DNA of 64,000 nt from Epiperipatus broadwayi (taxonomy: Eukaryota > Onychophora > Udeonychophora > Euonychophora > Peripatidae). The stretch spans positions 8,299,349 through 8,363,348 of the forward strand of contig JAQFVV010006238.1 in NCBI GenBank assembly GCA_028023455.1, read 5' to 3'. The notes under the pieces are model-generated. The model worked only from the letters and a program-made list of their open reading frames with translations. It ran no database searches and was not told where the DNA came from. Of this stretch, positions 34,301 through 47,412 are shown piece after piece (the stretch's first letter is position 1; each line of letters opens with the position of its first letter). The position numbers were made by a program, and so were the translations under genes.

Positions 34301-36210
34301 AAACATGATGGTCATTATCAATGCCCTGGCCATTTAATACCATTAATGTACTGACCAACTATAAACTTAACTTCTAATAAATACTTAATTAAATAAAAAT
34401 GTAGTGTATGGACATTAAATAATATCCTATTTGCACCAATCCAGAAACAAAATCAACTGATAGTGCACAAACACAAAATATAAACCCTTTTTATATAACA
34501 GATTGTTATGCAAAAATCTAACTCAGTAACAAAACCTCTATAACTGTTACTGTGGGCAAGAGATATAATACAACATATAATAATTTTTAATATTTTAGAA
34601 ATAATTAAATTCATTGAAATCATTTTAACATTGCAATATCAATTTATTACTAACAATAAAAGTGGAATTAAGGTCTATAGAAAGTGTCTATAATACAAAT
34701 TAAGCCTTCTAATTTTGATGAATACAAAAAGAAATGTATTACATTGTAATTTACAGATATGATTCATAGGGTTATCTAAAACACACACACACACATATAT
34801 ATAAACATATAGATGTGTTGTATAATAATTTATGAACATATTTGAATTGTCATATAATAAAAAATATGATTAATTTTAACATACATGTGACTACCTGACA
34901 TGCATCTATATAAACACACAGACATGCTATAACATATGGAAATTGCCATAATAATAGAATAAGTTATCACATTTTAATAATACATAAATAGTGACTGTTT
35001 TCTCAGATATATGTCTGTGCCCATAGAAATGTGTGCAACATAGTGAACTTTATAACATGTGATATTTTAATTTGTCAAGATAATAGTCTTATTCAAAATA
35101 TTATATTGTTCACAAATAATTCATTGCTGAAAAATATATAGAATTCACACATATATAGAAGCATTCAGATGTGCTGTATAATAATTTAAAAATTAACATG
35201 TCTGAATTGTCATAGAGTTATAAGAAATTCAATTTATTTTTAATAATGCATACATGCTCATGTATGATGTGCGTATATGTAAAAAATAGATGGTATGTAA
35301 TTAAACCTATTAATTAGCCTATCTTCCTATTTTATGGTAAATAAAAGTTTTTCTTTAAAAAAAATATTATCATTTGAAAAGTTGCATTTAAAATTCAGGT
35401 TCTTGTGGCCTCATTTTCAATATTTAAAGAAAGAGATATTTGATGTTTTTTTTCTTTTTTAATCTATAAATAATATCTGGAACAAATAATCTTCTGGACA
35501 CAAATGTCATTTATTATTTTCTTTCCTTGCTTTATTTTTGTTGACAAAAATAATTTACTTTTAAAATTTGTTAATTAAAAATTTTCAATGTTATTTCAAA
35601 AAATTATTTAAAATGCTATCATTCTCAATATATATATAACACTACTTATCAGTTGTACTTCATTTATCTGATGCAGTACTTTTATCTATGTCTCTCTGCA
35701 TATAGATAAAATAGTTTAATATAAGCTAATTCTTTGGCAAGCTGATGGACTTCCTGGGTAACCTGTTCCTTTCTAAACAGTAGACTGGCTTATTATCATC
35801 ATCAGAAAAAGTATAATCTTTTAACTATTGGCATACATACAGTCATCTTCATTTAGTCTAGATTTGATAGACTTTGGGCATGCTAACTAGTAAAATATGG
35901 GCTCTGGAAAATAAGAAAACAAGTTCTTTACTTTAATGTGAATCCAAACTCTAATGAAATAGTAGCAGTTGCTGGAATTTCACTCTCTCGCCTTCAGTTA
36001 TAACTCCATGGTAACTCTTTCATAATCTATAAAACTCTTCAAAAACTTGCCTTTTATTTTTTTTCCAATCTGTTTGTAGTCATGGTGTGAAAAAATACAG
36101 TAATTAAAAATAAGTTTTCTTTATCTTGATAGTTAATGACTCTTTTAATCTACTTTAATCCTCTAAAAACAATTTTTTATCAATTTTACCAGAATAAGTT
36201 ATTAATATAT
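31390..36210. other. Long AT-rich stretch without recognised genes
   Basis: I find no coding sequence. Items seen: CTAGGTTTGAATCCTAG at 32398-32414, a perfect T-arm-like hairpin with a B-box that may be a SINE or tRNA relic; (TA)n near 33438-33457; a GA-rich run near 33635-33675; a CA-repeat near 34782. Confidence 0.35.
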
Positions 36211-36216
36211 ATATAT

Positions 36217-36513
36217 GCTCTGCACACAGGTAATGAAGCTATTAATAAATTCTCAAAATTTTTACTGCCAAGCGCTTTCGGGACAGTCTACAGTCCCATA
36301 TTCATGGTGAGTTATTCTGTTAATAACTGTAAAACTATGCAAATTTTATGCAAATTTATGTGCAGATGTTACATGGACCATTTACGAGATAGGGAATAGC
36401 AGGCCTCTCTTCTGTTGATTGCCGATGGGTCAGCCACAATGAAGTAAGCTTCCCTAACTTTACATAAAAAATTTTGAGAATTTATTAATAGCTTCATTAC
36501 CTGTGCGCAGAGC
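36217..36513. mobile_element. 297-bp element with 47-bp inverted ends inside (TA)n
   Basis: GCTCTGCACACAGGTAATGA (36217-36236) through AAAATTTTT (36263) is the inverse of 36467-36513, with one mismatch. Short (TA)n tracts flank both sides. The interior is GC-richer and its minus strand carries a hammerhead-like hairpin. No ORF of note (an 87-codon frame spans one arm and is not recognisable). Structure resembles the inverted PLE-related units elsewhere in the window. Confidence 0.75.
36268..36306 (-). ncRNA. Hammerhead-like hairpin in the inverted element
   Basis: On the minus strand ATGAATAT is followed by a perfect GGGAC/GTCCC stem with an 8-base loop and then GAAAGCGCTTGG. The 3' part (GAAA plus self-complementary AGCGCU and U) matches a hammerhead. 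The first core box lacks C3 and G8. The same box order as the PLE 3' hairpins at 1.9 and 56.9 kb suggests common origin. Confidence 0.4.
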
Positions 36514-36529
36514 ACATATATATATATAT

Positions 36530-38535
36530 TAATTTATTTAAGCGTTAATGAAGTAAAATCTTAACTATTTCAGAATAAGTTATATAAGTTTTAATTAAAA
36601 AAATTTGCCAATCAAAATAAATAGTGGACTTTTATAATTACCAATATATCTATTATAACATAAAAACATGCTTGTGTTATTTTCAAAATCAGAATTAATA
36701 AAATATTAATTAGACCTTTTTAAATGTCTAATTTATAATATTTTTTAAATTCAAAAGTATTTAATACTGAACTGTTATTCCAGTGTAATATAGAAAATAT
36801 CTACAAAAATTGTTTGTGTTTATTTCTACTTTTCCTTTCAACTTTATACACACACTATTATGTTGTTGTATATTATGAGATACATAAACATCTCAATATA
36901 ATTCTAAATAAATTCAAACTGAACAAATATTGTGAGTTGTTAAGTTGTCTATCTTAAAGACTGTCAATAAAAATTGATAGTTATAATAACATGACTGCTA
37001 CTATATTTCTCCTGTTATTATATAGAAGTATTCACATTCATTTTTTTGTTTACATGCATATATAGCATAAAAATTAAAACATTTTTGGGTAATACCAATT
37101 ATTAGTTTTTTGCATAGAGAAAGTATTCTGTACAGTGCACAAAGAATCCACTTTGAAATTTCTAAATTATGTAAAAGATTTTTATGCATAACCTTTATTA
37201 TAACCCCATAGATTCCAAAAGCATTTAGAATGGAGAGAAAATAAATAAAACATTACTTCTAGTTATCTTAAAATATAGCCATTATTTGAATTAACCAAAG
37301 ATAATGCAATAAAACTAACTGCCACTGTCTTATAAATAATAGTATGCACCTATTATTTAAATCTCTTATAATGGAATTACACAGTTACACTTTAATATTC
37401 CTCATGAATTAATACACTGTTTATAATAATATGAACTTACATCAAAAGTCAAACATTATTTTTATTTTTATTTAAATGAAATGATTCATGGGTAGATGAA
37501 ATAATAATTTTAATATGCCCTATAAGTGTACAGTATCAATGATATGTAACTAAATATATATATATCTCAATAATTGATTTCTAATTACAACTCAATGATA
37601 TGTAACTAAATATATATATATCTCAATAATTGATTTCTAATTACAACTAAATAAAATCAAATATAATATTAACTCAGCTATATTATTCCTCTATTATCAT
37701 TATACAATTTTGAACTAAATCAATTATAATAAAATTGAATACTTAACAATAATACAAAATCAATTAACCTAATGTTATTATTCCATTTTCACCAACTTAA
37801 TGTATTATAAAATAAAATCACTCTATTAAATAACTTTAAGATTTCCAATATCCATTCATAACAATATATAAAATAAATGATAAATTGCCATTTGATGTTT
37901 ATTCAAAGAGTTGATAAATCACATCCAATTACTCTTCAATGTATTAAATCTAATTTATTAAAACTTCAGTCCATAACTGTCAAAGCATGTGAAACATTGT
38001 TATATTTATTATGATCAAATATTAACATTAAAATTTAATATTTAAACTGAATTTACAATTTATTATTAAAGCAAATAACTTTAATTACTAACATAATAAA
38101 ATATATAACTATTACCAGCTTTATAACTGAATAAGATTGGGATCTTTATGGATATATACTGACTTAATATAACATTCATTTTTAATCACTAATGATTTCA
38201 AATAAAATATATGAACATCTCACTGTAACTACATTTATTTATCTTCAATAATTATTTTATTTGCACCTTTATCAATCATTAAATCAATTCATATATAATT
38301 TCAATTTCAGTATATCTATTACTTGGTTCTAACAAAATAATTACAATAAGCTTCAAATTTCTTATTAAATATTTAAGAAGGTCAAGTCAGTTAATTTAGT
38401 GAAGTATAAATTATGTATCCAGTCTGATAGTAGGCATTAAATTCGATACAAAAAATGATATGTAATTAAACTTTCATACCCATTCTGTGTTTTTGATTTG
38501 TGAATTAATTTTTATAACTGCTTCATTCTGCCTTT
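36530..38535. other. AT-rich stretch; one tandem duplication
   Basis: Nothing recognised apart from the 56-bp tandem duplication at 37537-37648, listed separately. Confidence 0.3.
37537..37648. repeat. Perfect 56-bp tandem duplication
   Basis: Two adjacent identical 56-bp units start CAATGATATGTAACTAAATA and end TTCTAATTACAACT. Perfect identity indicates a recent event or an assembly duplication. Confidence 0.95.
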
Positions 38536-38539
38536 TCAT

Positions 38540-38645
38540 AAAGACTTTATCTTGTGTTTGAGAATGAGAGTATTCATTTACATATAGTTTAAAATCTGTA
38601 AAGTGCATGTGCATTAGCCTGATTGCTAATTTACAATTACAATTT
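38540..38645 (-). repeat. Half copy of the 23.5 kb hairpin MITE
   Basis: CTTTATCTTGTGTTTGAGAA, GAGTATTCATTTA and AAAGTGCATGTGCATTAGCC match one arm of the MITE at 23511-23730 in inverse orientation to the half copy at 24165-24270. Confidence 0.7.
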
Positions 38646-38765
38646 ATTAACATAGTGCTATATAAATAAATACCTTATTATAACTGCTTCTAATAAATTA
38701 TGTGGTATAATCAATTAGATAATATCATCTCATCAAAATAGGATTAATTTTTTTAAGTGTCATAG

Positions 38766-38852
38766 CATCGGCTGGGACATGAACTCACAACCTGGGCAAC
38801 TGCCTGCATGTGCAAGGCAGTCGCGCTGACCTCTCGACCATCAATGCAAGAC
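38766..38852 (-). repeat. tRNA-like sequence (SINE head or tRNA pseudogene)
   Basis: On the minus strand GATGGTCGAGAGGTCAGCGC resembles a tRNA D-arm with A box. CTGCC...GGCAG forms an anticodon-like hairpin, and GAGTTCATGTCCC resembles a B box. The acceptor ends do not pair convincingly. It stands out as GC-rich in AT-rich surroundings. Confidence 0.5.
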
Positions 38853-38859
38853 AAAAAAA

Positions 38860-41800
38860 TATGATTAATTAATGAATTTATATTGTAAAATTGAATGACA
38901 ACTAAGAAAGTTTTTTTGTTTTAAATTAATTCAAAATTTATTAACAAATTGATATAAATTAAAATCAAAATTACATATATAGAAAATAAATATTTAAAAT
39001 ATATGAATATAATCCAAATTTGTTTTATGCAATAAGCTTTCAATTAACATTAACTTCATATTTAAATAAGTGATTGCACATCAATCTCCATTTATTGGAT
39101 ACTAAATACAAGCACATATATTTATATAGCATACAAAAATGTTATAGAAGGTTTATAATTCCCAAAATATAAGAGATTTCAAGATATACCTTTTTAATAT
39201 ATTTCATATAAAAATACAATTAATCGAGATATATATATATATACAATAATAAATCTATTTATTTGTCAATATAAATAAAAAAATAAATGTTTTAAATTAG
39301 AACAATAAGTACTATTCTGTAAAATATAAATTCAAACATAGGAAAACATAGCTTTTATATTTAGGCATATAAATAGATCATTACTTAACCTAGAATTATA
39401 ACAATATTTTTATTCTCTTTTATCAAAAATGTAAATTTGTTTATATACATTTTAGATGAAAGAGAAAAAATCATAATAATAACAATAAATAGAAGCAAAT
39501 AATGTGAGTAATATGGCCTATCTAAAATAGTACAATAGTTCTAGAGGTTTTTATCATGATCAGATGATATGTTTTATTCCAGAGAAAGTGAAATATCGTG
39601 AAAAGCTATAAGATTCAAGGCATATTTTGTTAATTCCAATATTTTCCTAATACCCAATTTATTTTTTCATTCAGAAGTTATTTGATCTATATAAAGTTAT
39701 AAGTGTGCAAACACTAATTTATAGTCACAATGATACAATGTAAACATCCTTTCATTTATCAAATAATCAATTCTTAATATATTACAAGGTAACAGACACT
39801 AGTTTCATCTATTTTGATGCTATAAAAATTAAACCAATTTTTATCTCATGTATAAATTAACCATTGAAATTATAAATTTGTATTAGTAGGTGAACATAAT
39901 CTTTGTGTATGTTTATGTTGGTAGCTTTTTAGACTTTCTTATTGAAAGGTAGGTAACACTCATTTTTAAAGCAAAGAAACTTTCTGATGGTATTGAAATA
40001 CTAAGAATCAATTTTCGAATTTTAATAAATTGTCATTTCTCACAAATTCAATGACCCTGATCCCTCAATGTATAAATGTTATTGTTTTCAGCCCACCATT
40101 CTATCTATTTACAATAATATATGTTAAAAATAAATTTAAAAAATTAAAGAAAGAACTTAGATTTACTTCTGTTGAAACCAAAGTAAAAAGATAGTTTTTT
40201 TTCTTTTCAATTCTGTTTATAACTTTTCCCATTAATGTTATAGAAACTATAGCAATACCTTTTATTCACTCGAGTCAATTTTAGCCAATGTTTCCAAAAC
40301 ACAATTTTTATAATACAACAAAGAAAATGAATAATGTAGAAATTATTATATACAACAAACATTTATGTTTCATAATACAAATACCATTCTTTTATTCTAA
40401 GCCAAATTAAACAATTTATAATACATTTTCACTATACTACTCTAAAAATATATTTTCATACATATCTTTTACATAGAATATTATACAAATAAAACAAAAA
40501 ATATATGAAAGACATTAAACATTTAATTGTATTGTTTGTAATTTATTATCGTAAATGCAGTAACAAAAATACATATAATAACAAAAGAACAATAATTTTA
40601 TCCAAACTACATGCTTTATTATATACCTATTTTTGAATGGATAGAGTCAATTCACAATTGTATACAATAAAATTAATAATAAATAATTGCTTTATAAATT
40701 AAGATATCCACCATCAAAATCTAGCAAAAAATATTATGATTGACATTTTATAACATAATGAAACTAATCTCAAATTTTAGTAGGTACAATATATATATAT
40801 ATATATATATAATGGTGAAAGAGATCTGGAGTCTTCCATACCTGCCAAACAGGGTGCCACCAGACTATTGGAACCTGGAAAATTTATATAATAGGCAAAT
40901 ACGTACTGTTAAGATCCAACTTTATCTTATTATATGACCATCAGCCCCAGGAACTAGCTTGCGGAGCAGTGAAATAATTTATAATATTAAATTCTTATAA
41001 GTTTTAATAAAGATTTATATTCTCAAAATATATTAATATTTAAAAAAATAAAATAAGCCACTGCCAGTAATTAACACACAAAACATTTATTGACACACAT
41101 ATATAAATTTGAAAAATAAATGTAGATATTATTAACTTTAAATTATTGTTTAGAAAATCTGCACAAATGGATTTTAATAAGAGTTTGTTTTATAATGTTG
41201 AGTATAGATATGCTACACGGATTCATTCAAAAAAAAAATATTCTATAGCTCTTATTTAACCTTGGGTCAAAAGTTTGCAGTCAAACTAATGCCAACATCT
41301 GATACATTGATGCATTCAATGCAGCATGAATACAACAGCACAGTACCATACTGTCAGGAATACACATCTGAACAGCATGGTTATATAATGGAAATTGTCT
41401 CTCATCCAGTACAGGAATGTTACATCTGTCTGATGAGAAGAACAATAAAATAAACAGAAAACTCCATAGAAAGGGATTGTGGTCCTTTTTGGCAACTTAC
41501 CATACCATTCCATAGGCTAAAGGGGTGATCCAAGGAGCAGGGAATATATCTACTTCCGATGATTGATAAGAATAGGATTACTTTTCCCAAATGTGGCATA
41601 AAGATGATCCTGCTTGTAATGGATCATCATACTACATTTACTAATTACACCAATATATCCAATCCATTAACCCATTTTAACTGTCAAACAACTAACCCAA
41701 GATTAACCCTCCCTTAAACTAACATAAACTTAATGAATCTATATAGCCATCCACACCCAACTTAAATTTAAATACATGCAAATAATTTAATTAATAAATA

Positions 41801-42940
41801 TAAAAAAATGGTAATTATTAAATTAGCAAAGTCAAATATATAAAATTAAACATTAATAATTGATTTTGAAATCTTAAAAGTCAGACAAAAGTTCATTTTA
41901 AGAATTAGGTTTAGTTGATTATTAAAAGTTTGTCAAATCTTGACGAAAGTTCTTAATTACTTTTTTTAAAATTTTACAGTTCATATCTTACAGTAGAAGA
42001 GTTCTCGGTCCCTGATGCCAATTCCTGTGAAGTCTTTATTTGTCGTACTTTCATGGAAGACCGGTCTATTGTTCTGGAGATGATCTTAGCTGGTTCAATC
42101 CTGGTACTATTTAATTGTAGTACCCTTATGACTCAGGGTCTGCAACAGTACCATTCATAATTCAACAGTCATTTCATTTGAAATAAGTGAGAGAGGGTGA
42201 CAAGTGCATCTTATCACCCTTCTCAAAAAAAATGAAGCTGGAACTAACTTTCAATTTCAATTGTTTTTTTATAGTAATCTTTTGGATTCACTGAACATAG
42301 TTTCCTGTTCCAATCATTTTCATTAATATCCAAGCATTGGTTGCTGCTTCTATTGGACATTCTAATTTTTGTATTCTCTTATCTGACTTTTTTATATAAG
42401 AGCCCCAAAGGCTAGTTTGCTTTTCGTTTAATTGATAAAACAATCATTTCAATTTATAGAGATTACATAGGAATCTTTTAACAAAAACATTTTATCTTTA
42501 GATCTTGTACTTTTTTTTATAAAAAAGTATGTTCAAATACTTTTTTTTATTTTTATTTTACAAAGAAAAAATACTTTCAAAGTTTCCATCTGTGCAATAT
42601 ATTATATAGGTTAATTTTAACTTTTAGTTTTTAATAAATTTATTTTATTTACAAATTTTTTATTTTAATTTTAAATTAATGTAACGGCATATTATATCAA
42701 ATCAAAATTACCCCAAATTTACAACTAAACCCAAGGAGCCAAAGAAAATAAACTCTAAAACATAACCAATGGTTTCACAAGTACACTCAGACTTTCCAAG
42801 TGTAAAGGAGTAAAAGACAATAAATTTATATTAAATATTACCCACAACTCACTTACATCCCACACATAAGAGCTTTTAAACAGTTTGTTGCTTTAGAATC
42901 ATTAGTTTTTAGTAATAAAGGTTGTTTAATTCCTCTGTTT
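38860..42940. other. Long AT-rich stretch without recognised genes
   Basis: Two GC-richer patches (about 40812-40975 and 41262-41620) and a third (about 41995-42235, with GGTTCAATCCTGG that could be a B box) stand out. Their open frames of 63-65 codons show no domain. They may be unknown repeats or non-coding exons. Confidence 0.3.
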
Positions 42941-42949
42941 ATTTCTTTT

Positions 42950-43150
42950 TTTCAAAGAAGATTACTATAAACAAAGAGCTTTGCTAATTGCTCAACAAGT
43001 TTTATGATAAATGCTTAGCAAGAGAAAGCATTTTAATAATTTCTGTAAAAAAATTACATCCAAACCCCTGACCAATGGTTTTGTGCTTTGGAACTCCTTC
43101 AGAGAGGTGTCAAGGTATCTTTAGACCCTAGATTTGAAAATACCAAACTA
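42950..43150. repeat. Foldback arm, family FB2
   Basis: AACAAAGAGCTTTGCTAATT, ATAAATGCTTAGCAAGA, CCAAACCCCTGACCAAT and GTGCTTTGGAACTCCT are reversed and complemented at 43620-43430. It therefore forms a long-range inverted repeat with the element at 43345-43670. Confidence 0.7.
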
Positions 43151-43344
43151 AATCCAGCATTTATCTAAGAGTTAACCACTGAGTAGAAAATATAAAATTT
43201 TTATACACTTAAATGTCTTCAAACCCATCTATTTAACTCAAATAGCTATATGATGCTGAGAGCTTTTCAGCCAAACCATATATTAGTAGTTTTAGCAATA
43301 TAATATCACTTAAGACTTAAAGCAAAGTTTATAAATAGTCAATA

Positions 43345-43670
43345 AAAAATAGAATCATATATCATGACTCCATTTCTTTTTTAAGCTTGTAAAATATAAA
43401 CAAGAGTGTTGCTAATTGTTCAGCAAGCTTTTTTTTTTGGTATTTTTAGATCTACTGTCTGAAGCTATCCTAGTGTCTCTCTGAGGAGTACCAAAGCATG
43501 ATACTATTGGTCAGGGGTTTGGGTGTATTTTTTATAGAGATATTCAAAATGCTTTTTCTTGCTAAGCATTTATCACAAAGCTTGTCAAACAATTAGCAAC
43601 ACTCTTTCTTTACATTTTACAAGCTTAAAAAAGATATGGGGTCATGTGATATATGACTATTTTTGAAACA
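43345..43670. mobile_element. Foldback element, family FB2
   Basis: Imperfect arms (43350-43437 and 43565-43665) share CATATATCA(T/C)(G/A)TGAC, CTTTTTTAAGCTTGTAAAAT and GAGTGTTGCTAATTGTT. The loop includes CTGAGGAGTACCAAAGCATG. No ORF. Confidence 0.7.
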
Positions 43671-43699
43671 ACCATTGCCTTATAAAAACTAATAGTGTG

Positions 43700-43900
43700 G
43701 CATGTATCTCTTAATGAATATATAAAGCAGAACTGAGATATTTATTTCTAACCCTACTTTTATGTACTTTTATTCTTTCATTTAAACTCATACTACTCTG
43801 ATCTATACATATCTTATTAGTCTTGTTCTTTGAAAAATAAACCTTGACAATGGCAGATACTATTTTATCAAAATATTGGGAATTAATCAAAATTAACATA
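43700..43900 (-). pseudogene. PLE GIY-YIG fragment (family C)
   Basis: The minus-strand frame 43899-43711 contains NKICIDQSSMSLNERIKVHK and SRVRNKYLSSALYIH. This aligns with HKIYIGQSKLSFNERVKAYK and SRVKK in the family C copy at 58.98-59.18 kb: the YIG strand has become CID, while the helix with the catalytic-type Arg (NER) is kept. Only about 45 codons remain. Confidence 0.65.
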
Positions 43901-43904
43901 GGAT

Positions 43905-46900
43905 TTAATCAAAAAATGGTTTTTATTTACATCATATAACTGATAACATTATATATATATATTGTAACAGGCACATACGCCATTACATTATTTTTTCTAA
44001 AAATTAGACATTAAAAATAAAAGTTCGCAAATAAAAACTTCTTTTTTTAATAATTAAAAATTGAAAATTAAAAAAGTCATCTAAACTCTAATATATAAGA
44101 TCGCACAGATGAAAAATTATTAAAAGAAAACTTTATTAAAAGAAAAAGTTTTAAAACTAAATTTTCAACAAAAACTTAACAAGATTTAGAGATAAAAATA
44201 TATCTTTAAGTTTGTACAATAAATTAATTAATGTTATTGTATAAAATGGAAATGATTATTTTAATTAGTCCAAATGAATTAGCCTTTGGGCATTACAAAA
44301 TGTATAATTAAAGGTCAGATATGAGAGAAAAAACAATGGGAACAGAATGGCCAATAAAAGAAATCCCTCAGGGAAATGGACCACAACAAAAAGACCATTA
44401 TCATCATGACATAATATACCCACTGGACCCAAAAGTTAACAATAAAAGGGAAAGTTTGGAAATAAAAAAAGAAAGATAGAGATGTGATGGAGATGTGTTA
44501 GTGTGGGGAGAGTTGAAGGATTGAAAAGATGCACTCTTCAATCCCTTCATTTTTTTTAAAAGAAAAAAGAGGAATGACCAATCATTTTTAACTAAAAAAT
44601 GCAGTCGATTGCAATTCCTAATATCATTTCAGTCTCTCTTTTAATAACAAATAGTTTAGCACTGATCTTTTTCTTTAAAAAAATTATGTATCTTACATTT
44701 TGTAATTTCTTACTTATTTTACACTTTGTAGTTCTTACATTTTCACATATATCTTTTTCATAAAAGCTTTTTTCCTACTTTGCTGAAGTACTCATTGTCT
44801 TTCTATATAATGATTAGGTATTCTATATAACACTTAGAGGAAATATGTAAAATATCAAAGTAAAACTGCTATTGATTGCATGGCTGCCTTAAAACATCAC
44901 ATATTCTATACAATGCCTCCTTTTCATAGTTTCCCGGTAATATATATATATATATATATATATTGACAATAATGTTGCTTTTATTACAAAATATAATAAA
45001 AATTTATTTAAAAAAACTGACCAATATTATATATTTATACATATATGTAGGTTGTTCAGAAGTGATACATATAGTTAAAGTATGGTATAATTTTTGTAAA
45101 GGGTGGATAGTTGTGATAATTTTTGAAATGAATGATATATTTATAAATTTGAAATATGATTGATTAAATGTATTTTTTAATGGAATCATTAATCATATAT
45201 ATATAACAATTTATAAATTCCCTATGGATAAATTTAAATAGTACTTTTTTTCTCTTCACATTTGTCAGAAGTAAAATAAAATTCTAAAAATTGGAATTAT
45301 TTTGGAAAGCATAAAAGTGTATATGTAATGCTTCTTTTGAATAAAAAATAAAAAAAGTGAAACAGTCTTTGAGCAAAAAATCTTTCTAACATCTCTAATA
45401 GGGAACAATGAAAGAGATGTTTTATAATCTTAGATTACCGTTTCTCTAAGAATAATAGAAAACTTATCTTTTCTCCAGTATTGTTTGCACAATGGTATTT
45501 TTTAAAAGTTACCCATCTGAAAAAAATCTCAAGTTTATTGAAAACATTTTTGAGTTTACTCAAATTGGGTTTGAACCCACGCTTATTAAAAAAATGAGTT
45601 TACTCAAACAGGTTTGAATTCAAATTATAGGCATGAAAATGATGTGCCACTTTTGTGCCATAAGTCTGCCTGTTGAGTAAGTATATCATCTTATTCAAAT
45701 AATTTTATAAAATGGATAAAAAATGTCAACATTATCTTGGATAGCTCTAATAATTTAACTGAGAACAAAAACATAATTTTTACCTATACAAGTTTCCATC
45801 ATTCATCTAACCTATACTCAAATCCAGATCATTAATATGGTATGTGAATATGCTAACGAGTACATCATAAAATAATATATTGATAATAACAAATCCAAAT
45901 AATTAGAAATTTAGCACAAGCCTATAATTTTCTGTGTTATAGTAAATTGTTATCTTTTCAATACTTCAATATTATTATATCTATCTCTTAAGGTTATCTT
46001 TTCTAATCTCTTCTATAAAATTAAATTATGTTTATTGCTTTTTATTTTTTTACCAAGCATCCATTATCACAGACATCAATGCTAACATGCATATTTCATA
46101 AACAATGTTTAATTTTCAGGTCATCCAAAGATATCAAACACATGGATCTCCATACCCATTGTAACATCTCAATAACTTTTACTATAAGACTTTCTTACAA
46201 TATAGGGTCTAGTTTCTGTCTACTTTAACATATCATGGAATGGTTGAATACATTGCAGTTATAATGAGGACTGCAATCACGATAATCAAAAAATTACAGG
46301 AAAGGTACTGTTATTGTGATATTATTTACGTATGCATATGTGTGTGAAACCGAAATAGATTACACTTTTGAGGTCTCTAAATAAATATACATCATATCCT
46401 CTTTTCTACATCAGTTAACAAAATTATAAAATGAACTTTTTATTTTTTAAGCTTATAGTATAAATAAAGATTGGCTCTTTGAGAATGATGATATCTAGAA
46501 TTTTAAATAATATCTAAGCCAGATATAACTACAGCAATACAATATTGAATTAGTAATCAGTTTTTTAAAGAATAAAAATGAAACCTCATTTAAAATTCTT
46601 TTCATATTAGTAATCAAACATAAGCTAATAAAATTACAAAGAAATCAGTCATATGTCACATGATTTAATTTAACAAGCTTGTTAAGAGCTCGTTTGTTAA
46701 GAGCTTATAATATAAGCTAATAAATTGTAAATTTTAATAAATACAGCTTAAAATGCATAACTGAAATAGCTTCAGAAGTAGACTAACTTATCTCTAGATG
46801 TGAATAAATACTATAAAGCCATTTTTAAGGCAGTAATCATGGAAAACTGAATGAACCCATACATTCTTTAAGCTTTTGTTGTGGATAAGGCTTGTCTTTC

Positions 46901-47140
46901 TATGTTGAAATTTAAGCATGGAAATTCTATTTAAGCTAGATGTGAATAATATATTACAAATTTTGAAATAAGAATCAATTAAATTCATATTATCATGTTT
47001 ACATTTTTTAAAAATATTACAAAAGCTTAAAATATAGCATTATTTTATTTTTTATGCTATTTTTGTATAGAGAAGATGAAAATATTTATTTATTCACAGC
47101 CTCTAGGAGTTTAATCTACTTCTGACATTATTTCATTTAT
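43905..47140. other. AT-rich stretch without recognised genes
   Basis: Contains (TA)n at 44939-44963, a short hairpin AAGGATTGAA...TTCAATCCCTT near 44517-44548, and at 45545-45690 two tRNA-like B-box segments (listed separately). Open frames of about 65 codons show no domain. Confidence 0.3.
45545..45690 (-). repeat. Diverged tRNA-derived (SINE-like) repeat, duplicated
   Basis: TGAGTTTACTCAAATTGGG then TTTGAACCCACG, and TGAGTTTACTCAAACAGG then TTTGAATTC, are ~50 bp apart. On the minus strand GTGGGTTCAAACCCA is a B-box/T-arm-like hairpin. No complete cloverleaf. Confidence 0.4.

Positions 47141-47143
<3 letters not shown>

Positions 47144-47178
<35 letters not shown>
47144..47178. repeat. (TA)n at the left end of the PLE composite
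   Basis: An alternating TA run directly abuts the first PLE base. A shorter TA run follows the right end (54056-54076). Confidence 0.9.
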
Positions 47179-47181
<3 letters not shown>

Positions 47182-47412
47182 AAAACGAAGATTTGCACGG
47201 GTTAAATATATAAAATACATATTTTGCGGGTTCATCCGTGTTAAAAACTTTTAATATCAATATACTGACGTTTCGACTTGGTCACACAAGCCATCCACAG
47301 AGTTATAAAAAGGTAGAAAGACGGTTGTAGAGGCGCTACAATCACTGGTTTGAATAAAACATTAAAAATCCCACCAATAGCAAAAATGTTAAATTTAAGA
47401 ATGTTTTTTAAA
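47179..47412 (-). repeat. PLE-A terminal repeat (pLTR), left
   Basis: About 230 bp, nearly identical to 49711-49945 in the same orientation and to 51327-51561 and 53858-54062 inverted. It holds the last codons of the ORF, a hammerhead-like motif (47267-47300) and the start of the N-terminal coding region. Confidence 0.85.
47267..47300 (-). ncRNA. Hammerhead-like motif in PLE-A pLTR
   Basis: Minus-strand copy of the motif described at 51439-51472, identical in sequence. Confidence 0.4.

Noticed and set aside
41429-41440. CTGATGAG at 41.43 kb
   Set aside because: No stem II or GAAA follows; the sequence runs into A-rich DNA.
44517-44548. Hairpin followed by T-run resembling a Rho-independent terminator
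   Set aside because: No adjacent gene, and the context is eukaryotic.
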